Source: Hydrangea macrophylla (lineage: Eukaryota; Streptophyta; Magnoliopsida; Cornales; Hydrangeaceae). Taken from it: DNA of 64,000 bases. Shown here one piece after another: positions 44,937 to 56,926 of the stretch (the first letter of the stretch is position 1; each line of letters opens with the position of its first letter). The notes under the pieces were generated by a model that did no database searches, had not been told where the DNA came from, and saw nothing but the letters and a program-made list of their open reading frames with translations. The DNA is taken from positions 33,477,850-33,541,849 of the forward strand of contig CM066991.1 in the NCBI GenBank assembly GCA_033977485.1, given 5' to 3'. A program made the translations under genes and the position numbers.

Positions 44937-47076
44937 AAGGAGGATCTTCCTTGGAAGGGGGGGAAAAAAAAGAGAAGAATACAACTAAGAGATCACTACC
45001 ACTACAACAACACATATTAGAGAGAGATAAAAGAGTTTTGGAGAGCTTGAAGAAGAACTTGGAAGATCTTCAAAGTATAGAAATTTGAGGATAGTCTTGG
45101 AGGTGACCCTCTAATCTTAGTTGTGTTTTCTTTTTTAGCCTTTAATCCTCAAGTCATTTAGTTTTTCTTGATTAAATTTTAGAGCTTTGTTAAGTAAACT
45201 TGGAAGTCCTTGCTTCTTAGTTCTTTGATCCTTCTTCTATTTTTGTTTATGTATTTCTTTTGAGATTCTTGGAGATCTTCAATATCTCTCTTGAAAACTC
45301 TTGAGTTTGGTGTTTTGAATCTCATGTAAGTTTATACTTCACATGGGAGTCAAAGTTTGATCATCACTTCATTTTATAAGCAAATAGATGGATCCAAGTC
45401 CATATTTATGATTTGGGTCCTCTAGCTTGATGTTTCATGGAATCCTTTCTATATTCCTTTGAGAATCATGAGTATTAGTTATATCTTTAGCCTCCAATGA
45501 CCATCAAATGGTAGGAGAGAATGGTCTAGTTTAAGTCCAACTCCATGGTTTAATAGTTGGGGTTAACAAATAAAAGTTGAACTTGACAAATGAAAACAGT
45601 GAGTTCACAAACTATTTTTGATCAAAGATTTTTAGTTCAAAATCTAACCGTTGGAATCAAGTGAAACTGACGGGAAAGTGTCAATAACACAATGTTTTAC
45701 CACTAAAATTTTTGTTTTGATGAAATTCCATGCCTAAGATGATTTGGTCTCATGATTTTAAAACATGCAACTCTCTGTCCGAAATTTCAGAACAGCAAGT
45801 CCATTTTGAAATCCATAAATCAGAATCTTAATAGAGTTTCCGGGGTTTCTAATAATTTTTTCTAGGTACCTTAATGTGTTAGGAAGATCCCCTAAAAAGA
45901 TCTAAGTGTTTCTCATCTTTTTACTATTTGTAAAAAATCGTACAAGATCTCTGGACAGAGGGTTGCAGATTCCTGAGTGATGTCTAGTGGTTTCCATATT
46001 CCCGGAGATCTAACCGTTCAAACCTTGACCTTCTTTTTGGGTTATAAACTAGACTCATAGAGGCATATTATATCCAAAAATCATTAAGATCCAACCGTTG
46101 GAAGTATGGTTTTTCCATTTTCTAAGATCTGGTCTGCTCTCTGTAATTCATAAAAACTGCTACTGTTTTTATCTAATCTTGTTTATTTCAAATGGTCTCC
46201 TAATGTCTTGGGACCCAAATCATACTTTGAATAATGATAATTTAGCTTAAATCGGAGGCTAAGTGACCCAAATTAGTGAATAAATCTCTGTCTTATTCTT
46301 GTTCACATTCATTCATTCATGTACAGTAATGCTTATGATTAGAACTAGCTATTTGAATAAAGTTGGATTTCATGCTTGATAGATCTAAGTTAGGGAATCA
46401 GGATCGATGGTTTGATATCATATTATTATGTGAAGCATGTGGACTAATATTTGTTTTGTAGCGCATTTGAGGTACAATTTCTCATCTCTTCTCTAGTTTA
46501 TTTCATTTGTTGATTTTCTTGATTTTTCGACCTCATGTGCGACACCTTAGAATTAGGAATTGCTTTACTTGTATATATGGATTAGAGACTCTTTTCCTAG
46601 GTTTTATCTATTTGTATGCATTTGCTCATTTAAATATTCGCGGTCGGATCCCGAGTAAGTTCTCTAGTTCCCTATTTGCATATCATATTGCTTGCTACCC
46701 GAATTACATGGCTTTTGAATGATATTTTATCACTTGCAATTTTATACCCCTTTAGACATGCTTTTGTAATGTATATCTATACATATGTATTAGTTGAGGC
46801 CACATTTAAATTAATAATCCGATTAGAAGGATATTGAGTAGAGGCCTATCGCAAGATAGGATGAGAGAGGGTGTTTTAGTCCGACGAGCTCCTTCCTCTC
46901 TCATTCCATAATCCCCGGACTTAGTTAATCTTTGGTTTCGCAAAAGATCAGTTGCTTTAAAATGGTTTCTTAATTTTCCTTTTAAAAATTAAGAGGCGAC
47001 TCATTTGTTTTGAATTCGAAATTTGAAAGAATTTTGAAAGAAAGCTGTGGGTAAGAAAAATGTGATATCCACAATC

Positions 47077-47126
47077 TGGCGACTCCACTGGGGATCGAAC
47101 CCAGAGTCTCTGGTTTCGCAGACCAG
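47077..47126 (+). promoter_or_regulatory. Primer binding site extended to 50 nt of tRNA-Arg complement
   Basis: Three bases after the LTR end, the sequence is the reverse complement of tRNA positions 27-76. It folds as anticodon arm (5-bp stem, loop CTGCGAA), 5-nt variable loop AGACT, T arm with loop TTCGATC, acceptor strand TGGAGTC, discriminator G and CCA. The count is exactly 50. The anticodon read as copied is GCG (Arg). Element B at the same place matches for only 18 nt. Confidence 0.9.
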
Positions 47127-48359
47127 AATTCTGATTTTGGGTTCACTTAAGGGTTAGACTTGAAAAATATCCTTTTAATCGAATTAATTAATCTTTGTGT
47201 GCCTGTTGCATCTCACTTGCATGTCCAGTCAGTCGATTGCATGAAACTATGACCTTGGAGGCTCGGGGCAACCCGGTCGGTCAAGTCATCATGTGACCGT
47301 GTGATCACCCTTGATCTCGTACCATGATTTGGTATATGAAGCATCCTATCAGGTGTGTGTCAAGGGTCCCTTATTTGACCAAAACCCAGCTTTTGTACAG
47401 TAGTTTCTATAGAACCTTTCAATCTTAGGAAATCAACTCTTGATTGGGATTACATGCTAGGAAGTTTTGTATGCCCGGAAGGGATTACTTGAGATGATGA
47501 CGATACTCGCATGATGAGAGATGTATAATATTTTAATCACCTTTTAGCAGTTTCTCCCCGTGTTCCATGACATTTGGAGGACGTGCTGAACCCTGATTAT
47601 AAGATTATACTCCTTATATCATGTTAGCTAAGCATCATTGACCTTGTATGTATCCGAATTCATGGAAAGTACGGTGATAATCCGATCATGTGGTCCTCCT
47701 ACCCAAAGGATTTAAAGTTCATCTTTGAAAGCAAACAGATTTTACTATCTTTTCCAAGGTTTTCATTCACCCTTCTCAACAAAAATCTTTTTTCTCCTTT
47801 TAATTAAAATTCCCAAACTAATCTTTGTTAAGACATATTTTCACTTGATCATCTTCAAAAATAAATCCTTGAAATTTTGGGAAGAATGATTTTCGGAATA
47901 AAATAACCCAATCATTTTTTTATTCAACACCCTTAAAGACATTCTCAAGCATTGTTTTCAAAAACCTTTTTACCACCCTAAAGATGCTTTTCAAATAAAT
48001 TTTGAAAAAGTTTTGAATATCCAACCTTTGAGAGGGTAGTAAGGATCACAATGAGAGGAGAAATCAGCGCACTTGACATGGGTGAAGATTTTATGTGATT
48101 ATGTGCTTATGTGTTAGGATTAGGATTTTCTCCTTTTTTTGGCATATAGAGTAGGCACACACGCACACATGCATTGCATCCGCGTGATATACAAAAGGAA
48201 AGATTTTTTTAAATGTCTTTGTATGATAAAAGGAAGATAAAGAGATTTTAAAAGGAAAAAATTTCAAAATTTGTTGTAGGAGCGAAATTATCATCTAGAT
48301 CAAGTCAAGCCTGGTTTAGGGATCCCACGGCAAGGCTGGTAAGAAGCAAAGGCACTAAC
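47127..48359 (+). other. Untranslated leader of element F
   Basis: No ORF of note and no repeat array. It leads from the PBS to the gag start. Confidence 0.7.
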
Positions 48360-50120
48360 ATGACTGAGGAAAGAAACAACGAGGAAATGGCTAGGCTAAG
48401 AACACTGGTAGAACAACAAGCGGAGCAAATGAGGCGATAGGCCGAAAACATGAACCGCGTGATGGGGATGATAGAAGAGCTGAATTGTCGACCACCACCT
48501 ATAATTCCACCTGTTATGGACCCACCTTTGGGAAGAGGAGAGGGAGATTGGTTTGATGATCAGGAGGCGCAATGGACTGATGCACTACGGACCAACAGGG
48601 ACAGAGAGAAAGCTGAAAAGGAGAAGTTACTGACTGAGAAAATAGAAAAGTTGGAAAGGGTGATGCGCAAGGCTCAGGGGGTTGATACCTATCTGATGGA
48701 ACTGGAGGGGTTGTATGACGGAGTACGTGAGACACTGCCCGTCGGGTTTAAGATGCCGATTTTTGACAAATTTGATGGGACCAGCAATCCTCGCAGCCAT
48801 GTAAGAATGTGTATTGGGGCTTTCCAACCAAGCGGCTTGAGCATAACCATGATGACAGTCCTATTCCAACAAACTTTGACTGGAGCTGCTCTATCCTGGT
48901 ATCTTACTCTCGAACCAAGCAAAACCAGGGTGTGGGAGGAAGTGATCAAAGCGTTTGTGGCACTGTACGAGTACAATCAAAATTTAGATGTCACTGTCCG
49001 AGATCTGGAGACCACTAGGCAAGGGAACAAAGAATCATTCGCCGAATACCTGAGCAGATGGAGGGAAAAGGCAGCTAAAATGGTGCAAAGGCCGTCTGAG
49101 AAGGACCAGATTCGAATGCTGATGAAGAATCTACAGCCAGTGTACCAAGAAAAGATGAGATTCCAGTCGATCAACACCTTTGCTGAGGTTTTCGATGTCG
49201 GGACAAGGATAGAGGATGCAATCCAAGAAGGGGTAATCAAGAAAGAGGAGCAACCAAACCGGTACAGGAGGCCAAACTATGGATCCAACGGAGGATAAGC
49301 GGGAGGTCACTCTGGCCCCATTGATGTCAATGCACTAAATGGACCAGAAAGGAAATTCGACATAGCACCGAGGAGAGGAGGGGATAAAGCACCAAGGAGG
49401 TTCTCAGATTTGGGAGTGTCACTGTCAACCGCCCTCGATAGGCTGTTAGCCAAGGGGCATCTCCGTCAGTTGGAACCTCGACCCCTACCAAGTCCACTTC
49501 CGCCAAATTTTCAAGGGGAACTCTTTTATAAATTTCATCAGCAGAAGGGTCACTCAACGGATAGGTGTATGAGATTAAGGCACGAGATTCAGGACCTCAT
49601 TGATAGCAAGGTAATTTTGGAACCCCCCACCAAAGCTCCGAATGTTACTAGAAATTCGCTTTCGAATCATCGAGTCGTGCCACCACCACAGGGCCTTTAT
49701 CTCTTGGGGATAGAAGAAGCAACCTTCGATCCGTCTAGGCTAATCACTAAGGCCGGGACAACAAGAAAGCCATACCAGCTACCTGAGGATTTGACAATTT
49801 GTGCTTTGGAGGATCAGCCAAAGGAGAATGAAATGGGACAGTCAGACTGGTGGATTCAAGGGAGTGACGATCGAGACGTGAGCCGGGTAGAAGATGACCT
49901 CTGGTACGAGAGCGACAAAGAAACAGAGATAGGGGAGGGTACTTTGAAAGTTGATTCAAAAGTTGACAATCTGTGGGCAAGGGAAGAAGTTAGTCATTTA
50001 ACTCGGTCTGGCAGACACTTTAAACCACATGAGCTAGAGAAGGATCATCCGGGGAGAGATCTAGACAAAGGAAAAGGGAAGATGAATGAAGAAGAGGAAG
50101 AAGACAGGGTTCTGAAGCAG
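48360..50120 (+). pseudogene. gag: Element F gag
   Basis: The frame starts ATGACTGAGGAAAG at 48360. TAG at 48438 and TAA at 49296 interrupt it. The core from about 48750 has FDKFDGTSNPRSH, GAALSWYLTLEPSKTRVWEE, YNQNLDVTVRDLETTRQ and LSRWREK, closely like Gag of A. The zinc-knuckle-like motif (near 49530-49570) reads FYKFHQQKGHSTDRC, so the first Cys present in A is lost here. The same frame continues into protease. Confidence 0.9.
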
Positions 50121-51752
50121 ATGAAGAAAACTCAGGCTAACATCACTGTTTGGGGATTGTTGATTGCCTCCAAACGCCATAGGCAGGTGGTCCTAGACGC
50201 TCTGAACCAAGCTGACGTATCTATCGATACCACCCCAGAGGACCTCATAGGGCTGATCGGCAAAATTCCAACTTTGGCTATTACCTTCTCGTTAAATGAC
50301 TTGCCTCCGGGAGTGCCTGTTCGCAACAAACCGTTATATGTCACTGTCGAATGCTTGGGGAACGTCGTGCCTGCTTGCCTGGTTGACAATGGGTCGGCTC
50401 TCAACGTGTGTCCCTTCCGAACGGCTAAGCAAATGGGCCTGGATGAGTCAACATTTACACCATCTGAGCAAACGGTAAGAGCCTATGACAACACCCAGAG
50501 AACGGTCATGGGGATAGTCCTTCTTTGTCTCGTTATCGGCCCTTTTGGAAAAGAAGCTGAATTCCAGGTCATCGACATCCCTGCTTCCTTCAACCCGCTG
50601 CTAGGCAGGTTGGTTGGACAGTTTGGGTGCTATACCGTCAACAATCCATCAAAGGTTAAGTATGTCTGGGAGAATAAAGTCTGTGATATCCTCGGGGACA
50701 GCTGGGTTCGTTCGCCCGAAACATCATCAAGCGCACCATTCCTAGAATTACAGCTGCAAGAAGAAGAAGCAAAAATAGGAGGGTTCGAGTTCTTCAGCAT
50801 GCTGGAAGAGGAAAAGCCAAGAGAGTTTTTGCCACTCCATTTTGATCAATATGCCAGTCTAGTGGTCGCAGGGATCATGAAGAGAATGGGTTTCTTTCCA
50901 GGATTAGGGTTGGGGAAGAACCTTCAGGGCCTACCTGAGTTTCTAAGAGTCCCTACTCAGACTCACACTCATGGCCTGGGGTACCAGCCGTCAAAGAAGG
51001 AACTGAGGGCAAAGAAGAAGGTCGTCGATGCACCACTAGACCCTTACCTGAAGACGCTCAATGGATATTTTATGAAGGAAGGAGAAGATTTCCCCTTTTA
51101 TGGCTTCCCAGAACCATGGATGGACCAGAAAGACAAATGTCTAAAGCCGGGGTTCGAGATATTTTTCTCCTATGAATTCTCCAAGTACAAAGACCCGTTT
51201 CTGCAAATGCCTGAAAAGTCTGTTACCGTCAACGATTGGATTGGTGTATTGGACGGACCGGTCATGCAGAACCTGTTGAGCGAAGGAGGGACAAAAGCCG
51301 AAGGAAAAGGGAAGGAAGACAAGGGCCTGGAAGTCGAGGCTGAAGAGGGGAATGTCGAGGATGTGCGGGAAGAAGAGCCGAAGAAAGAAGAAGAAGAACT
51401 AGATGAAGAAGAGAAGACGGAAACCGGGGGATTGCCAGGTCGTAACACTATGGAGCTCAAGCAGGGAGCCAACAAGGAGTGGGTCTTTGAGTCTAGTGAT
51501 AAGTATCCCCCTCACCCAGAGTCTGTAATGACCCAAATGAGGCGTCTTACTATTGCTATGTCTGTTGTAATCACTCCTAACAAAATCAATGAAAGTATGA
51601 CTGATTCCGCCTACTCGAATGCGCTTAATGAATGTGATGAATGTGAAATACCTGATGAATTGCAAAAATTAGTTGAAAAAGAAAATGAATCTACATGCAA
51701 AATCATAAAGAACACCCTAACAATTAATCTGGGAAATGAAAATAATCCTTAA
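50121..51752 (+). pseudogene. Element F protease and G-patch region
   Basis: Continuous with gag. The aspartic protease motif is LVDNGSALNV (DNG at 50385), the DNG form seen in Ogre-type elements. Near 50860-50932 there is a G-patch-like segment, AGIMKRMGFFPGLGLGKNLQ. An acidic Glu/Lys-rich region (about 51290-51420) follows. TAA at 51750 ends the open frame. In Ogre elements gag-pro and pol are separate ORFs, so this stop may be native rather than decay. Confidence 0.85.
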
Positions 51753-53084
51753 AATGTCTTTATCGACTCAACACTTAGCAATGAAGAAAGCAAAGAACTA
51801 ATCAATCTATTAAATGAATTCAAAGATGTTTTTGCATGGTCTTATAATGATATGCCAAGAATTGATCCAAAAATAGTCCAGCACCACATCCCTCTCTTTC
51901 CCAATTCAAAACCCATGAAACAAAAATTGAGGCGAATGAGGCCAGAATGGGCACTTAAAGTAAAAGAGGAGGTTGAAAAGTAGTTAAAGGCTGGATTCTT
52001 GATGTTCACCGAGTATCCTGAGTGGATTGACAACATTGTGCCTATCCCAAAGAAGGATGGTCGTGTTAGGGTTTGCGTTGATTTTTGAGATTTAAACAGG
52101 GCGAGCCCTAAAGACGATTTCCCGCTGCCCCACATCGACGTGTTGGTTGATAACACTGCGGGACACGAGCTTCTATCTTTCATGGATGGATTCTCTGGGT
52201 ATAATCAAATCCTCATGGCACCCAAGGATAGGGAGAAAACCACGTTCATCACTCCGTGGGGGACATATTGTTATAGGGTCATGCCATTCGGACTCAAGAA
52301 TGCAGGTGCGACCTATCAGAGGGTTACCACCACTTTACTGCACGATATGATCCACAAAGAGGTGGAGGTATATGTGGATGATATGATTGTGAAATCCAAA
52401 GAGAGGAAAGGTCACTTGGAGGCTCTGAGGAAGTTCTTTGGCAGGTTAAGGGAGTTTAGGATGAGATTGAACCCACAGAAATGTACCTTTGGAGTTACCA
52501 CAGGAAAATTGTTAGAGTTCCTTATTACTCAGAGGGGAATCGAGGTAGATCCAACCAAGATAAAAGCCATAGTCAAAATGCAACCACCCAAGAATGAAAA
52601 AGAGCTGAGGGGGTTCTTGGGTAGGATACAATTCATAAGCCGTTTTATCTCAAAGCTCACCATGACTTGCGACCCGCTGTTTAAGTTACTCAGAAAAGAA
52701 GAGAGGTTCGAGTGGGATACCTTGTGTCGGGAAGCCTTCGGTAAGATCAAAACCTACCTCCAAAACCTACATGTCCTGTCACCACCATCACCCGGGAAAC
52801 CTTTGCTGCTTTATCCCTCCGTATCCGAAGATTCGATGGGGTGTATGTTGGCCCAGGAAGGAGAAGAGGGGCACGTGGAGAAGGCCATTTACTACTTGAG
52901 CAAAAGAATGGTCGGATATGAGTTAAAGTATTCGCCCTTGGAGAAGACCTGTTGGGCCTTGGTTTGGTGTACCCGTCGCCTTCGCCACTACATGCTAGCC
53001 TTCCCTGTAATCCTGATATCCCGAATGGACCCATTAAAATACCTATTCGAAAAGCCCGTCTTGACCAGTAGGATTTCCCGCTGA
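51753..53084 (+). pseudogene. pol: Element F reverse transcriptase and first RNase H
   Basis: Same frame as gag-pro. TAG at 51981 and TGA at 52086 interrupt the fingers region; TGA at 53082 ends RNase H. RT motifs: VPIPKKDGRVRVCVDF, FMDGFSGYNQI, MPFGLKNAGATYQR, YVDDMIVK (YVDDM at 52371-52385) and KCTFGV. The first RNase H has LYPSVSEDSMG without the usual catalytic Asp, as in other Tat elements. Confidence 0.9.
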
Positions 53085-53660
53085 ACCATGATGCTAGCTG
53101 AGTTCGACATCAAGTATGTCACTGCTAAGTCTGTGAAAGGAAGGACTGTCGCTGAGTTTTTAGCCGACCTCGCTCTAGAATCAGAGGACGATGGAGAATT
53201 CAAGTTCCCGGATGAAAGAATAATGGAGGTAAAGGAGGATTTGTGGAAAATATACTTCAACGGAGCAGCCAAGCAACTAGGTTACAGAGTTGGAATCATT
53301 CTCATAGCACCCGATGAGGCTACCCCATTAGCTGTCAAACTCAAGTATAACTCAACCAACAACACCGCGGAGTACGAAGCGTGCATAATTGGGATGGAAG
53401 CAGCCTTGCCTTTGAAAGTCGTACAGATTGATGTCTTCGGAGATTCCAATTTGATCATATCCCAGGTCCGAGGGGATTGGAGGGTAAAGCATGAGAAATT
53501 GAGACCTTACCACGATTACCTGAAAAGTCTGAAAGCGCGATTCAAGAAGATTTCTTTTTACCACCTTCCTCGTGAAGAAAACCAACTAGCCGACTCCTTG
53601 GCCACCTTAGCATCAATGATCCAAATCCCTTCCAAAACTGCCATGATCCCGCTATCCATA
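53085..53660 (+). pseudogene. Element F second (archaeal-type) RNase H
   Basis: FDIKYVTAKSVKGR leads into the domain: WKIYFNGAAKQ, GIILIAP, NNTAEYEACIIGMEAAL, GDSNLIISQVRGDW, and PREENQLADSLATLASM. The first catalytic Asp of the family (YFDGA) is Asn here (AAC at 53259-53261), the only key residue lost. It would degrade RNA in RNA-DNA hybrids, so this copy should be inactive. Confidence 0.88.
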
Positions 53661-54966
53661 GAAGTGAGGAATCAACCATCATTTGAAATGATCGCGACCA
53701 TAGAAAGAGAAGATGAAGTGCCTTGGTATGAAGATGTGTGGAAGTTCATCAAAGAAGGAGAATACCCCGAAGGAGCCTCAGAGAAGGACAGAGCGGCGAT
53801 TCGACGATTCGCCGCTCAATTTATGATTTATGCAGATAAGCTATGGAAGAAATCCTACACCGGGTACAATCTGGAGTGCCTATATGGGAATGAAGCTAAA
53901 AGAATGATGGAGGAAATACATGAGGGAGTGTGTAGGCCCCACATAAACGGGCACATGCTGGCAAAGAAGATCATCCGATAGGGGTACTATTGGATGACCT
54001 TGGACAAAGACTATTGCGAATATGTTAGAAGGTGTCACAAGTGTCAGATTCATGCAAATCTGATGCATACCCCGCCGTCACAGCTCTATAGCATGACCAC
54101 CCCTTGGCTATTTTCCGTATGGGGGATTGATATCATTGGTGAGATAGTTTCGAAGGCTTCCAATGGGCACCGATACATAATCGTGGCAATCGATTATTTT
54201 ACAAAGTGGGTAAAGGCAGCCTCGTATGCAACTTTGAAAGCCAAAGACGTGGTGAGTTTCATCGAGAAAAACATAATCTGCAGGTATGGGGTCCCGAATG
54301 AGCTTATCTCTGATCATGGCAGTCATTTCTAGGGAGAAGTTATCCCACTCCTGGAAAAATATAAGATCACTCATCATCAATCATCCCCGTATAAACCCCA
54401 GACGAACGAAGCAGTAGAGGCTGAATAAGAATGTTAAAGCAATCTTGGGGAAGACGACGGATACATATAAGGATTGGCATGAGAAGCTGCCGTTTGGTTT
54501 GTGGGGATACCGAACCTCTGTAAGGACTTCTACAGGAGCTACACCTTATTCACTGGTCTATGGTATGGAGGTCGTTCTCCCAGTCGAGGTAGAAATACCC
54601 TCCCTTAGAGTTTTGGCAGAGTGTGAAATCACCGAATCCGAATGGGTACGGGGAAGGTATGAGGAGTTGATGTTACTCGATGAGAAGAGGTTGACTGCAA
54701 TAAACCACACTCGTGGATATCAGAAGAGAATAGCCCATGCTTTCAACAAAAAGGTCCGCCCAAGGAAGCTTACTGAGGGTGACCTTGTCCTCAAAGAACT
54801 GAAAGTGCCTGTTTATGACCCCAGAGGAAAATTCAAGCCCAACTGGGTTGGGCCATACATCATAAAGACTATCCTCTCTGGAGGGGCGGCCTATCTCATG
54901 GACCTGGATGGGGTTGAATTCAAGCAACCGATTAACCTCGATCGCCTCAAGAAATATTTTGCTTGA
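53661..54966 (+). pseudogene. Element F integrase
   Basis: H-H-C-C finger: HEGVCRPHINGH...CHKCQ. Catalytic residues in GIDIIG, SDHGSHF and AVEA are present. Stops: TAG at 53979 and 54330. A one-base insertion near 54427 shifts the frame, which then runs to TGA at 54964-54966 through YRTSVRTSTGATPYSLVYGM, GDLVLKEL, WVGPYII and LDRLKKYFA. No chromodomain follows, as expected for Tat. Confidence 0.9.
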
Positions 54967-55262
54967 AACCGTTTCTTTCAAAACCTCCTACCTTGATGAA
55001 CTACGCTTGACCTGATTCCCGTTAGGGGATACGTAGGCAACCTACTCGGTTTGGTCAGTAAATAATTGCCTGATTAACGCTTCTTTCTTTGCAGCCTTAA
55101 GCCGAACTACTTGGGACCTGATGCCCGCTTGGGGATAAGTAGGCGGGCTCTGCAAAGCCCTCGGTCCATACAAGAAAAACCTGTGCCAAACTAGGGGCAA
55201 ACTGGCGTTTGCCCAGAACCACTTCGAAGCCCTAAAACCAGGGGCAAACTTCGTTTGCTAGC
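54967..55262 (+). repeat. Hairpin motifs after the F integrase gene
   Basis: CTACG/CGTAG hairpin at 55001-55036 and a second at 55106-55143 in which both arms changed together (CTACT with AGTAG). GGGCAAAC-TGGC-GTTTGCCC hairpin near 55195 and GGGGCAAAC...GTTTGC near 55242. The same two motif types, in the same order, follow gag in element A. Confidence 0.75.
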
Positions 55263-55616
55263 CGAAGAACCCAGATACAAGACCCCCCCCCCCTTTGGAT
55301 CACCTGGCTATCAAATAAGTACTATAAAGAAACAAACGAGAATTCATGGTATAGAAGGAGTAAAGCTTTTAAAAGAAAAAAAAGGGAGCCAAGTAAAGAC
55401 ATTGAAAGGAGAATTCTTCATAAAAGATTAATCGAAGGAGTGAGCACTTTGATTAAACATGTTAGAACTTTCCTACAAGATGACAACACTTCTTGAAGAA
55501 AAATAAAAGAGATCACATTCAAAAGCATAAAAAAAGAGTAGGCAGGGTCTGTCAGAAAATTTTGTAAAATGGCAAGCTTTTTCCTGTTTTCGTCTACTTT
55601 ATCATCCATGTGTCTG
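55263..55616. other. Noncoding stretch
   Basis: A C-run at 55285 and A-rich sequence. It would be 3' flanking of the antisense gene. Nothing else seen. Confidence 0.4.
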
Positions 55617-56708
55617 TCAAGATCGTGTCGCAACCAGGGCCTGAATCTCTAGAAGATACTGGGTAGTAGGCACAGTCGTAGCAGGAATCCTCAGGCATAG
55701 AGCAGCCATACTGCCGTGCCAAGCCTCAACAAAAGCCTTCATAATAGAAGGGCGCAAAGTGGACCCCCTGGTGAAATCAGCAGTCACAGATTCAGTAGTA
55801 TCCTGCAAAAGTCCAAACTGACGGACAACCCAATCGGGAATGTAGAAAGTAGTAGCACGCAAGCCCGGCAGCCAAATGCCAGGTCGCCCAAGAAGACGCA
55901 CAGCAATAGAGTGATGAATCCACTACGGACAAACCCAGCAGATATCACTAGAAGAGAGGCCCTGGAGCCAACCAAGCCATGCATCGGCAGATTGAAATAA
56001 GCTGTGAATCTCCATACGATCGTAAGGAAGTGACCCGCGAAAATGGGAAGGGTGTATAAAGAGGTCCAAACGCTCCATGAGCCAAATCTGCAAAACAAAA
56101 GGTGCCCCGGCAAATAACATGGCCCCGGTAGCATGGGCATGATCCAGACCTATCAGAGTCTCGTCAAGAACCAGCATGACTGCACTCTTCATCTCTCTCA
56201 AACCGCAGGCAATGGGTATGAGAATGTCGGAGGACGACTGAAAGAGGAAGTAAGAAAGCATGGCAATCAATAGAGCGCTATGCCGTATAACTTGATGCCC
56301 ACTGTCGTAAGGATCCCCAATGAGAGCATAAACCGAGGAGAGACGCTCAAAGTCGACCTGTCTATCATGAATGAAAGAGCCCGCAGCACCGCGGGATATA
56401 TGGAGAAGAGCCGCCAAGTCCTGAACATACCCGGCTTGCACCGGAGGAACAGCCAGATCCGCAGAAGGGTCAGTATGAAGGATAGCATTGAACTCTTCAA
56501 ACAGAGGACAAATCTCTTGATGACTGAAATGGAAGACGTAGAGTGAAGGATCCCAACATCGGGCAACGGCTTGAAGCAAACTTTCGTTTAGAATCATTCG
56601 TCGGAAAGAGAAGAGGTCGTTTAGCCTGAAACACTCGAAGTTGAGCTTATCAATACCAGAGAGGGTATCCATCCATGGGAAAAGGATTTGAGAGCTAACG
56701 GGGGCCAT
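55617..56708 (-). pseudogene. Antisense gene 2 of F: DUF7745-like protein, about 363 codons
   Basis: The minus-strand frame begins ATGGCCCCCGTTAGC at 56708 (an upstream ATG-less extension exists to 56825) and runs to TGA at 55617, broken once by TAG at 55923-55925. Motifs: ARCWDPSLYVFHFSHQEICP, FEEFNAIL, VYALIGDPYD, LRATTFYIPDWVVRQFGLLQ. This resembles the plant transposon-linked domain listed as DUF7745 and is distantly like the plant mobile domain; the family name is from memory. An ambiguous TATA-like CTATTTATAC lies 60 bases upstream (56767-56776), and a palindrome array lies beyond that. Function unknown. Confidence 0.7.
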
Positions 56709-56798
56709 TTGAGATAGGGGAGAATGAAAGAAGGTAGTGTTTTGCGGAGTTGTGAAGAAAAGAGGGTATAAATAGAGGTAGATCTTCCTGGAGTCGGG

Positions 56799-56926
56799 GC
56801 GGCATTCGGTAAAGTAGAACGGCACTCGACGAAGTGCCGCGCGGCAGTCCGTGAGTGCCGTCGCGGCATTCGCTGACTGCCGCTACGGCACTCATCGAGT
56901 GTCGCCGAGACCTAACTGAGTGCCGT
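56799..56926 (-). repeat. Palindrome array upstream of antisense gene 2
   Basis: About six 22-bp units, for example CGGCACTCGACGAAGTGCCG and CGGCATTCGCTGACTGCCG, the same module as in the F LTR. It ends about 25 bases before the TATA-like box of antisense gene 2. Confidence 0.88.

Larger units (their letters stand above)
44218..47073 (+). repeat. 5' LTR of element F (2856 bp)
   Basis: Begins TGTAGACATCCCGATTTTG and ends GATATCCACA before the PBS. It has two palindrome clusters, TATA at 44929, and a conserved 3' block from about 46780 (GAGGCCTATCGCAAGATAGG, CTCCTTCCTCTCTC, AGGCGACTC). The ORFs inside are short and unsupported. Confidence 0.95.

Noticed and set aside
47077..47126. A tRNA-Arg gene on the minus strand
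   Set aside because: Only positions 27-76 are present, with no D arm or 5' acceptor strand. It includes CCA, which eukaryotic tRNA genes do not encode, and it sits exactly at the PBS.
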